Shown: positions 57,560 through 64,000 of the stretch, piece after piece
Numbering within the stretch: position 1 is the stretch's first letter
How the letters are laid out: each line of letters opens with the position of its first letter
Origin: Pseudomonadota bacterium
GTDB lineage: Bacteria; Pseudomonadota; Gammaproteobacteria; Eutrophobiales; Eutrophobiaceae
Direction of reading: 5' to 3'
NCBI GenBank assembly: GCA_013112535.1
Contig: JABFGI010000002.1
Location: 186,001-250,000 of the forward strand
Length of the DNA: 64,000 nucleotides
The notes under the pieces: model-generated
The model's input: only the letters and a program-made list of their open reading frames with translations
Told to the model about the DNA's origin: nothing
Databases searched by the model: none
Translations under genes and position numbers: made by a program

Positions 57560-58063
57560 ATGGTAAATAAATTATTTTTCTGTTTTTTTATATCGTTTGT
57601 ATTGGTTGCCTGTGACAGTTCCTCACCAAAACAATCTTATACACCACAAGTTGTAACGCGTGATGCTATAGGATACTACTGCAACATGATTGTTGAAGAT
57701 CATTCAGGACCAAAAGGACAAATAATATTAACCAATAAGGAAAAGGCAATTTGGTTTACATCCATCCGTGATGCCATAGCATTTTCTATGCTGCCAGATG
57801 AACCTAAAAATATTGCGTCATTCTTCGTAACTGCAATGGATGAAGCAGAATGGGAACACCCTGAAGCTCAGGTTGATAACTGGATAAAGGCTCAATCAGC
57901 CTGGTTTGTTATCAATAGCGCGCAACGTGGTGGTATGGGTCAAATGGAGGCCATACCGTTTAAACATAAACAATCTGCAAATAGTTTTATTTCAAAACAC
58001 GGTGGAGAAATATTATCTTATACTGAAATACCAGAAAATTATATTTTGGAAAACACTCATTAA
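57560..58063 (+). CDS. nosL: NosL, outer-membrane copper lipoprotein
   Basis: A 167-residue lipoprotein that delivers Cu(I) for NosZ maturation. The lipobox is LVAC (lipidated Cys about residue 18). The copper site is in the conserved YYCNMIVEDHSGPKGQI segment (Cys and Met), with the later GGMGQMEAIPF as a second conserved patch. It lies between nosY and tatA. The start is preceded by AAGTG; spacing is short but acceptable. Confidence 0.95.
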   Translation: MVNKLFFCFFISFVLVACDSSSPKQSYTPQVVTRDAIGYYCNMIVEDHSGPKGQIILTNKEKAIWFTSIRDAIAFSMLPDEPKNIASFFVTAMDEAEWEHPEAQVDNWIKAQSAWFVINSAQRGGMGQMEAIPFKHKQSANSFISKHGGEILSYTEIPENYILENTH

Positions 58064-58081
58064 ATAAAGGGGAAATATGAT

Positions 58082-58249
58082 ATGTCATTTGGAATCACCG
58101 AACTCTTAATAATTTTTTTAATTGTAATGCTGCTGTTCGGCACAAAAAAATTACGCAGTCTGGGGTATGATTTTGGCTCGGCTATAAAATCATTCCGCAG
58201 CGCAATTAGTGACGAAAGCACAAACACTGATGAGAAAAAAACCGGGTAA
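58082..58249 (+). CDS. tatA: TatA-like twin-arginine translocase subunit of the nos cluster
   Basis: A 55-residue protein: short N-terminus [10 protein letters not shown], one hydrophobic helix ending in [26 protein letters not shown], then a polar tail. The Phe-Gly hinge and the following amphipathic helix are the TatA/TatE signature. AGGGGAA lies upstream of the ATG, 18 bases after the nosL stop. NosZ carries a Tat signal, so a nos-linked TatA fits its export; TatB and TatC must be supplied from elsewhere. It is small enough to be missed by length filters. Confidence 0.9.
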   Translation: MSFGITELLIIFLIVMLLFGTKKLRSLGYDFGSAIKSFRSAISDESTNTDEKKTG

Positions 58250-58324
58250 TAATATAATTCGGAAATTCAAACAAACGTTTTCTTTCGCTATATTTATAAT
58301 AATTATTTAAATACGAATTGAAAT

Positions 58325-59632
58325 TTAATGAAACTCTTCTTCGCCTGCTTGAAGGCTTTCTCCATTTTCGGGTTCTTCTGTCTCATCATCTAACTCATCA
58401 TCAGATTCATCTGATTCGTCATCCTCACTAACTTGAGATTTCTCTTCTTTAATCATTGTATATGTATCAGAAGATATGCCTATATGAAAAGCCGCATAGC
58501 CTGGCAACATAAACTGGTTTAATGCTATACCCAGAATGCGGCCATTGAATGGAGCAAGTATTTCAGTTTCTTCAGTCGTTAATGGATTGATGATATGTCC
58601 TAATATGTCATGTTTTTCAACTTTTGAACCGATCTCGACTTTTGAGATGAGAATACCACCACTATTTACTCTAACCCAACGTGAACCATAATAAACGGGT
58701 TGCGGTTCAAACCAGAGACGAAATCTTTTCAGGATATTCAAGTTTCTGATCAAGATGTCAATCGTCTTTATTCCAGACTCTACATACTCTTCCTGTAACG
58801 AACCAGTTTGCCCCATTTCAAATGCGACTGTTGGTATACCTTCACGAGTGGCTGCTGCTCTTAAACTTTTACCGTGTCCTGATTTATGTAGTACTGCTAC
58901 CGATCCAAAATGCCCAACAAACTCACGAACTTTTTCAACATTCATATCAGCTCGCAGCTGTGGCAAATTGTTTCGCTTAAATGAGCCTGTATGAAAATCA
59001 ACAACGTATTCACAGTGATTAATAATTTGTGTAAAAAAACGATCGGCAATTCGAGATGCTGCACTACCATCAGGATTACCGGGGAAATATCGATTGAGAT
59101 CACGTCTATCAGGTAGATAGCGTGTATTACCGGTAAAACCAAATATATTAACAATCGGTACACCAATTACAGTTCCATTAACTTCCATAGGATCAAGATT
59201 ACGAACAACACGCCTGACTATTTCAATGCCATTTAGTTCATCACCATGAATAGCTGCGATTAAACAAAGGGTCGGACCGGTCTTAAGTCCTCTGACAACG
59301 AGCACAGAAGGTTTAATTGCTTTTCCGGAAAATGATTGACCTGCAGACCAACTTAGTTCCTTTAATTCACCCGGTTGTACAACATCTTTTAGAATTTTTA
59401 AAGGAGCTTGCTCCACGAATTCAGATGCCAGCTCAACTTTCGCATCTTCATCGTGCTGAGGAAGTGACGTTATCTGCTCTAGATTATTTTCCCTATTTAA
59501 TTCAATCGGTATTTCCGGTGTAATAACTTCTATGTCTCTACTGCCTACTTCTGTAGACAATACATTGAATGACGTTAGCCATAGATTTACAACTAAAAGA
59601 GTGAAAATAAAGCTATAAACTCTGATATTCAT
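58325..59632 (-). CDS. Exported M14-like deacylase (succinylglutamate desuccinylase/aspartoacylase family)
   Basis: A 435-residue zinc hydrolase with an N-terminal signal/anchor (about 5-25). The zinc ligands are in AAIHGDELNGIE (His, Glu) and VDFHTGSF (His); the catalytic Glu is in TVAFEMGQ. A C-terminal beta-barrel (about 300-395) and an acidic, low-complexity tail (SEDDESDESDDELDDE) follow. The family removes acyl or aminoacyl groups from amines. It is the last gene of the four-gene system with ATP-grasp, 7TM and retropepsin-like proteins, 7 bases after the ligase, and could trim what the ligase makes; this is inference. Confidence 0.88.
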   Translation of the reverse strand: MNIRVYSFIFTLLVVNLWLTSFNVLSTEVGSRDIEVITPEIPIELNRENNLEQITSLPQHDEDAKVELASEFVEQAPLKILKDVVQPGELKELSWSAGQSFSGKAIKPSVLVVRGLKTGPTLCLIAAIHGDELNGIEIVRRVVRNLDPMEVNGTVIGVPIVNIFGFTGNTRYLPDRRDLNRYFPGNPDGSAASRIADRFFTQIINHCEYVVDFHTGSFKRNNLPQLRADMNVEKVREFVGHFGSVAVLHKSGHGKSLRAAATREGIPTVAFEMGQTGSLQEEYVESGIKTIDILIRNLNILKRFRLWFEPQPVYYGSRWVRVNSGGILISKVEIGSKVEKHDILGHIINPLTTEETEILAPFNGRILGIALNQFMLPGYAAFHIGISSDTYTMIKEEKSQVSEDDESDESDDELDDETEEPENGESLQAGEEEFH

Positions 59633-59639
59633 ATAATCA

Positions 59640-60581
59640 TTAATGTTCAGAAATTAATTTTACTATTTCTATTCGCTCTTCTGCATTACTCGGCAAAGCC
59701 GTTATGTTATCAATAGCATCAAGTCGATGTTGTAAACCACGTCCATTTGCAATTTGAATTGCAAGCCCGGGGCGAGCGTTTAGTTCAAGCATAAGTGGAC
59801 CGAGCTCTGCATCAAGCACGATATCAACGCCAAGATAACCTAGAGGCGCTAATTCATAACACCGGGCAGATAGTAATAATAAGTTTTGCCAGCCAGGAAT
59901 CTGAATATCACTTAATTTCGAACCGAAATCAGGATGTTCTGCAATACGGCGGTCTTTGCATACTGCTAGCGTCGTAATGCCAGTCGTTAAATGAATTCCT
60001 ACGCCGACCGCACCTTGATGAAGGTTAGCTTTACCATCGGATTGTTGTGTTGGTAAACGCAACATCGCCATAGCAGGAATACCTTTATATATAAGCATAC
60101 GAATATCGGGTACACCTTGATAACTGATCGAATCAAACACAGGATCAAACTTAACGCGATACTCTATGATTGCCTGATCGGGCTGTCCGCCAAGACTATA
60201 AACACCACCTAAAATATTTTCGACATGATGCTTTACTAATTTATTACTAATTGCAGTTCCATTTGGTTTAATAAACAGATCTTTTCGGCGGTTCTCTATA
60301 ACTAAAATACCTTTCCCGCCACTTCCATGAGCAGGTTTAATAACAAAATCTTTTTTATCACCAATAATTTTAGTGATTGAATCCGAGTCATGTATAGTTG
60401 TAATCAAACCATACAACCTGGGAACAGCAATATTTGCTTTTTCTGCAAGTTGTTTTGTTAGTACCTTATCGTCGACGTATTTGTACATCCTCCGAGGATT
60501 ATTAGGCATAACATAACTGTGATTACGAGCATTAATGCCCACTACTCCGGCTTCACGAAGTTTTCGAATTCGACTCAACAT
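59640..60581 (-). CDS. ATP-grasp amidoligase (alpha-L-glutamate ligase-like)
   Basis: A 313-residue RimK-related ATP-grasp enzyme. DFVIKPAHGSGGKGILVI is the ATP-binding loop, and the Mg ligands are in DIVLDAELGPLMLELNARPGLAIQIAN. It should join an amino acid to a carboxylate using ATP; the substrates are unknown. It overlaps the upstream 7TM gene by 29 bases, so it is closely coupled with it. Comparative genomics (Iyer and Aravind, amidoligase systems) has linked such ligases with 7TM inactive transglutaminases and retropepsin-like proteases; no experiments are known to me. Confidence 0.9.
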   Translation of the reverse strand: MLSRIRKLREAGVVGINARNHSYVMPNNPRRMYKYVDDKVLTKQLAEKANIAVPRLYGLITTIHDSDSITKIIGDKKDFVIKPAHGSGGKGILVIENRRKDLFIKPNGTAISNKLVKHHVENILGGVYSLGGQPDQAIIEYRVKFDPVFDSISYQGVPDIRMLIYKGIPAMAMLRLPTQQSDGKANLHQGAVGVGIHLTTGITTLAVCKDRRIAEHPDFGSKLSDIQIPGWQNLLLLSARCYELAPLGYLGVDIVLDAELGPLMLELNARPGLAIQIANGRGLQHRLDAIDNITALPSNAEERIEIVKLISEH

Positions 60582-62124
60582 CTTTAATTTCTTCGTTGGC
60601 TAAATCTTTAAATCTTATTACTTCACTTAATCTGTAACCTGTATATCGTCCAGCCAGAATACATATCGCTAATATCAATAAAAGAAGTTCAGGGAAGCTA
60701 AACATTAAATATTCAAGCTGATCATTCGTCATGACAAAGTAACCAATAACCGCGATAACCAGGCTGCCAAAGCCTTCTTTTATAGCCTCAAATGACCCTG
60801 ACTCTTCCCAGGTAATTGACATACGCTCAATCACCATTGTCAGTATAACTATCGGAAATAGTGCAATAGAAATACCACGATCAATGTCAAGTTCATGACT
60901 TAAAAAACTAATGCCTAACATTAGTATGACAACCATGACTAATACCGCACTGAGTCGCGGCACGAGTATCAGGTTCAAGCGCTCGAGAAGAAAACGAAAT
61001 GTGAGTCCTGCACCAGTAATGAGACAAAAAAGTAAAATACCATATAACAGTTCTGTTTCTCTAAAAGCCAAAGCAATAAGAACGGACATAAAAGTACCAA
61101 AACAGGCAACACCAACAAATGTGCGCATCAAGACAACGACAAGTGCGCCTAAAGGAATCATTAATAATATTTTGTAGACATTTTGTGTAGCAAGCGGCAA
61201 CTTATGTAAAGACCAGGCATTCAAAATAGATTGTTTTTTTTCTGCACGACCTTGAGATATCTCTTCCATAGAAAAAGGTCGTTCTGATAAAGAAAAGCTA
61301 ATGTGTTCGTTTACACCGCCTTCAATATTTAACACAGGAAAATCACCCACGCTCCAACGTAAAAAATTTGGCGGATAACCTTTATTACCTGAAAGAGGAT
61401 CAAAGCCTTCCCAGTGCTGCCCATTATGAATTTCAAGCCATGATATTAACTTTGCATCAGTCGTACCTTCAACGAGACTAATTCCTCTTATCAAACGGGA
61501 AGTAATTTTTGCACCATGAAGAACATAAATAATACGTTTAACCCATTGTTCTGTACCTGGAGTAAATCCTTCTTGAATAACGAGGACATTCTTATTAGGA
61601 GAAGGAGCATTGAGTTGTACCAATAATTGACTGACAAAGGTAAATGTATTTGCAGACTCACTACGAACTTTACCTAATGTGTCTTCAATAGCGGAAGCTA
61701 ACGGTTCTTCATATTCAGGTTTTAAAGGTATAGCAGGCAGTTTATGTTTTTTAGATGATGTTTTTTCAGTAACTTCTTCAGGTACAACTTCTATACGGTA
61801 ATATAACCGTTGTTTACCTTTTGCATTTCGAATAGACCATTCGGCACGACGATCTTTTTTATTGTTTGTAACATTTAGACCGTAATTGCGAGAAATAAAA
61901 AATTCATCCAGTTTTAAAAAGTTTCCTAACTTATCGGGGATATCCAGATTTACGAGTGCGGAACGTCCTAAACCATCAAATTCGACTCGTGCTTCAACAA
62001 TCCAAATTGATGACACCTGATCTGGTACAAGAGGTAAACCCAAAGTTTTAACTTTGGCATACATTAATCCCAGACTGGTACAGACCAGTAGCATACAGAA
62101 TATTTTAACGTTTAGATCGCGCAT
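60553..62124 (-). CDS. Inactive transglutaminase fused to seven membrane helices (UUP1-like)
   Basis: A 523-residue membrane protein. One N-terminal helix (about 8-24) is followed by a periplasmic transglutaminase-like domain (about 35-260; SWLEIHNGQHWEGFDPLSG) which lacks the catalytic Cys-His-Asp set as far as I can see, and then about seven helices (about 300-505). This layout is the UUP1/7TM-transglutaminase family. It is the presumed membrane organiser of the ligase system. It is followed by the ATP-grasp gene with a 29-base overlap and preceded by the protease gene with a 50-base gap. Confidence 0.9.
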   Translation of the reverse strand: MRDLNVKIFCMLLVCTSLGLMYAKVKTLGLPLVPDQVSSIWIVEARVEFDGLGRSALVNLDIPDKLGNFLKLDEFFISRNYGLNVTNNKKDRRAEWSIRNAKGKQRLYYRIEVVPEEVTEKTSSKKHKLPAIPLKPEYEEPLASAIEDTLGKVRSESANTFTFVSQLLVQLNAPSPNKNVLVIQEGFTPGTEQWVKRIIYVLHGAKITSRLIRGISLVEGTTDAKLISWLEIHNGQHWEGFDPLSGNKGYPPNFLRWSVGDFPVLNIEGGVNEHISFSLSERPFSMEEISQGRAEKKQSILNAWSLHKLPLATQNVYKILLMIPLGALVVVLMRTFVGVACFGTFMSVLIALAFRETELLYGILLFCLITGAGLTFRFLLERLNLILVPRLSAVLVMVVILMLGISFLSHELDIDRGISIALFPIVILTMVIERMSITWEESGSFEAIKEGFGSLVIAVIGYFVMTNDQLEYLMFSFPELLLLILAICILAGRYTGYRLSEVIRFKDLANEEIKDVESNSKTS

Positions 62125-62174
62125 CTGAGCAGCATATCAGCTTAACAGTACAAACACGCAATTATATGTGAGGA

Positions 62175-62696
62175 TTACTCCGCATGTAAGCAAGATTTGC
62201 TTGACGTGAATGTTTTTGCCGGATCGACAATCACGTTTTCTTTTAGAGTACGACGCCCTAACAAAAGTGGATAATGGAAACCAGAACGGTCGGCAAGTGT
62301 AACAGGGGTAAGATAGCGTTTTCCATTTAAACAAATTTCGATTTCAACGACATAGCGGGAATTGCTTTCTCCGACATGTTCTTTAATTTTCGTTTCTTTA
62401 ATAACAGGTCTTTCTACCCTTATCTCTCTTTCAACAGCTTGCGTCTTATTTTTTGGTTCGGTGATAGTAAACCTTACCCGAAGTTCATCATCAATCTGGT
62501 ATGGCTCAATATTAGTTGCATGGATAGAACTAGTCAGTGCACCTGTATCAAGTTTTGCCCTTACTTTCATACCCCAAGGTTGAATATAAGCAGTTTCCAG
62601 CCAGCCTAATACTTCAGGTTCCGCATTCACATGAGAATAAATAAAGAATAATAGAAACAGGAAAACAGATCGAAACATTTTTATAATCATTGACAT
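62175..62696 (-). CDS. Exported retropepsin-like protease (RimB/DUF785-type)
   Basis: A protein of about 173 residues. The start is uncertain among ATGs at 62696, 62690 and 62678; all keep the signal peptide (FRSVFLFLLFFIYSHVNAEP). The core has the aspartic-protease motif AKLDTGALTSSIHA, later VEIEICLNGKRYLTPVTLADRS and YPLLLGRRTL, which are the marks of the so-called ATP-dependent zinc protease/DUF785 family that is usually adjacent to RimK-like ligases. A -10-like TATACT overlaps the upstream frame. It leads the four-gene operon. Confidence 0.9.
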   Translation of the reverse strand: MSMIIKMFRSVFLFLLFFIYSHVNAEPEVLGWLETAYIQPWGMKVRAKLDTGALTSSIHATNIEPYQIDDELRVRFTITEPKNKTQAVEREIRVERPVIKETKIKEHVGESNSRYVVEIEICLNGKRYLTPVTLADRSGFHYPLLLGRRTLKENVIVDPAKTFTSSKSCLHAE

Positions 62697-62834
62697 AGTA
62701 TAATTAAGTGCCACTATTGAAACAAAAGTTCATAATTCTTTCCTTCAAAAAAATACCCTTAATATATTGCAATATAAAGGGTAACTTTGTTTTTCAATTC
62801 ATGAAGTAATTCTAATCTTAACGGTCGATATATT

Positions 62835-64000
62835 TTATCCCGCTTTTCTAGAAGCTGACTTTCTTTCATGTTCTTTTAAATATTTTTTACGAATGCGAAT
62901 TGAGTTTGGTGTGACTTCTACCAATTCATCATCATCAATAAACTCCAGTGCCTGCTCCAGACTCATTCTTATTGGCGGAGTAAGGACAATATTTTCATCT
63001 GTTCCAGAAGCACGAACATTAGTTAACTGCTTACCTTTTAAGGCATTAACCACCAGATCATTATCTCGTGAATGGATACCTACGATCATACCTTCATAAA
63101 TATCCTCCGCATGACCGACAAATAATTTACCGCGCTCCTGTAGATTAAATAAGGAATAGCCTGCGGCCTTACCCTGACCGTTTGAGATCAATACACCGTT
63201 ATTACGTTGTCCAATACCCAAGGCCTGGTAAGGACCATAATGATCAAATACGTTATACAATAGTCCGGTACCTGAAGTGAGTGTTAAGAATTCTGTACGA
63301 AATCCAATTAAACCTCGTGCAGGGATAATGTATTCCAGACGTACCCTGCCCTTACCATCCGGTTGCATGTTCTTTAAATCACCACGACGTTCACCCAGTT
63401 TTTCCATAACTGCGCCCTGATGCTCAGCTTCGATATCAACAGTTAATTGCTCATATGGCTCTTCTTTTTGATCACCAACTTCATGAACAATAACTTGTGG
63501 TCGACCTACAGCAAGTTCATATCCTTCACGTCGCATGGTTTCAATCAAAACAGATATATGTAATTCACCTCGACCGGAAACACGATACTTATCGGCGTCT
63601 TCCGTTGTCTCTACTCTCAAGGCAACATTGGTTTTTAATTCCTGTTGTAGTCGATCCCAGATATTACGGCTGGTAACATACTTGCCTTCCTTACCTGCGA
63701 AAGGAGAAGTATTTGGTTGAAAAGTCATACTAATAGTGGGTTCATCAACTGTTAATGCCGGCAATGCTTCAATATTTTCAGGATCGCAAAGCGTGTCTGA
63801 AATGTTTAATGGGTCAAGTCCGGCTATAGCAACAATGTCACCTGCTGATGCGGAATCAACTTCAATACGATCCAGGCCCAGAAAACTATAAACCTGTGAT
63901 ATTTTACCCTTACGTGATTTACCTTCAGCATCGACTACTCCAATCGGCATACCACTTTTTATGGTGCCTCGCTTAACGCGACCTACACCAATAATTCCAA
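62835..64000 (-). CDS. typA: GTPase TypA/BipA, C-terminal part (cut by window end)
   Basis: The ribosome-associated translational GTPase TypA/BipA, here from domain II onward; the G domain is outside the window. The frame stays open to the last base (reading IGVGRVKRGTIKSGMPIGVV at the edge). VSGRGELHISVLIETMRREGYEL, GRPQVI, PARGLIGFRTEFLTLTSGTGL, VGHAEDIYEGMIVGIHSRDNDLVVN and the C-terminal LEFIDDDELVEVTPNSIRIRKKYL are TypA-specific. A decayed copy of its 3' end is found at 48764-48916. Confidence 0.97.
   Translation of the reverse strand, partial: GIIGVGRVKRGTIKSGMPIGVVDAEGKSRKGKISQVYSFLGLDRIEVDSASAGDIVAIAGLDPLNISDTLCDPENIEALPALTVDEPTISMTFQPNTSPFAGKEGKYVTSRNIWDRLQQELKTNVALRVETTEDADKYRVSGRGELHISVLIETMRREGYELAVGRPQVIVHEVGDQKEEPYEQLTVDIEAEHQGAVMEKLGERRGDLKNMQPDGKGRVRLEYIIPARGLIGFRTEFLTLTSGTGLLYNVFDHYGPYQALGIGQRNNGVLISNGQGKAAGYSLFNLQERGKLFVGHAEDIYEGMIVGIHSRDNDLVVNALKGKQLTNVRASGTDENIVLTPPIRMSLEQALEFIDDDELVEVTPNSIRIRKKYLKEHERKSASRKAG

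Overview
The window comes from the chromosome of an AT-rich gammaproteobacterium with aerobic and denitrifying capacity. The evidence is a gammaproteobacterial gene repertoire (clpS-clpA, separate argA and argE, DUF423 protein, YajD, YqcC, a second EF-G) together with a complete nitrous oxide reductase cluster. No rRNA, tRNA, CRISPR array, transposase or prophage gene was found. The species cannot be named from the sequence alone.

Layout. 0-10 kb: end of a LysR regulator, clpS-clpA, then on the minus strand a run reading aldehyde:ferredoxin oxidoreductase (AOR) - MoaD-like sulfur carrier - gcvT - gcvH - gcvP. clpA and gcvP converge on a shared 14-bp perfect hairpin. 10-16 kb: a PAS-GGDEF protein with a perfect FNR/ANR box upstream, argE-argA, and ilvD. 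16-21.4 kb: a NIT-domain chemotaxis receptor, a lytic transglycosylase, pgpA, and a small plus-strand run of exported or membrane proteins. 21.4-28.7 kb: a seven-gene, tightly overlapping MoxR/Bat operon (moxR, DUF58, DUF4381, batA, batB-TPR fusion, batD, DUF1232). 28.8-35.3 kb: an HpcH/HpaI aldolase, small proteins, and a two-gene unit of a periplasmic binding protein and a GGDEF-EAL membrane protein. 35.4-38.7 kb: a LysR gene, two paralogous phasins with near-identical promoter/operators, an HNH protein and YqcC. 38.9-49.8 kb: stand-alone EF-G (fusA2), a DUF4139 protein, a GGDEF protein, a second GGDEF-EAL protein, an HDOD protein and a rubrerythrin-like protein. 49.9-58.3 kb: nosR-nosZ-nosD-nosF-nosY-nosL-tatA; the 55-residue TatA is easy to miss. 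58.3-62.7 kb: a four-gene amidoligase-type system (retropepsin-like protease, 7TM inactive transglutaminase, ATP-grasp ligase, M14-like deacylase). 62.8 kb to the end: typA/bipA, cut by the window edge.

How it fits together. N2O respiration (nos), a nitrate/nitrite-type chemoreceptor (NIT domain), an FNR-like box and an oxygen-sensitive AOR all suggest life across an oxic/anoxic boundary. Four GGDEF or GGDEF-EAL proteins in 37 kb show heavy cyclic-di-GMP signalling. Phasins imply polyhydroxyalkanoate storage.

Less obvious structure: a decayed, internally deleted copy of the typA 3' end between the HDOD and rubrerythrin genes; a 43-nt-arm imperfect hairpin in the nosF-nosY gap; a 17-bp palindrome over the likely nosR -35 region; a 12-codon reading frame joined by TAATG to a diguanylate cyclase; and a structured intergenic element after fusA2 with a possible relative after ilvD.
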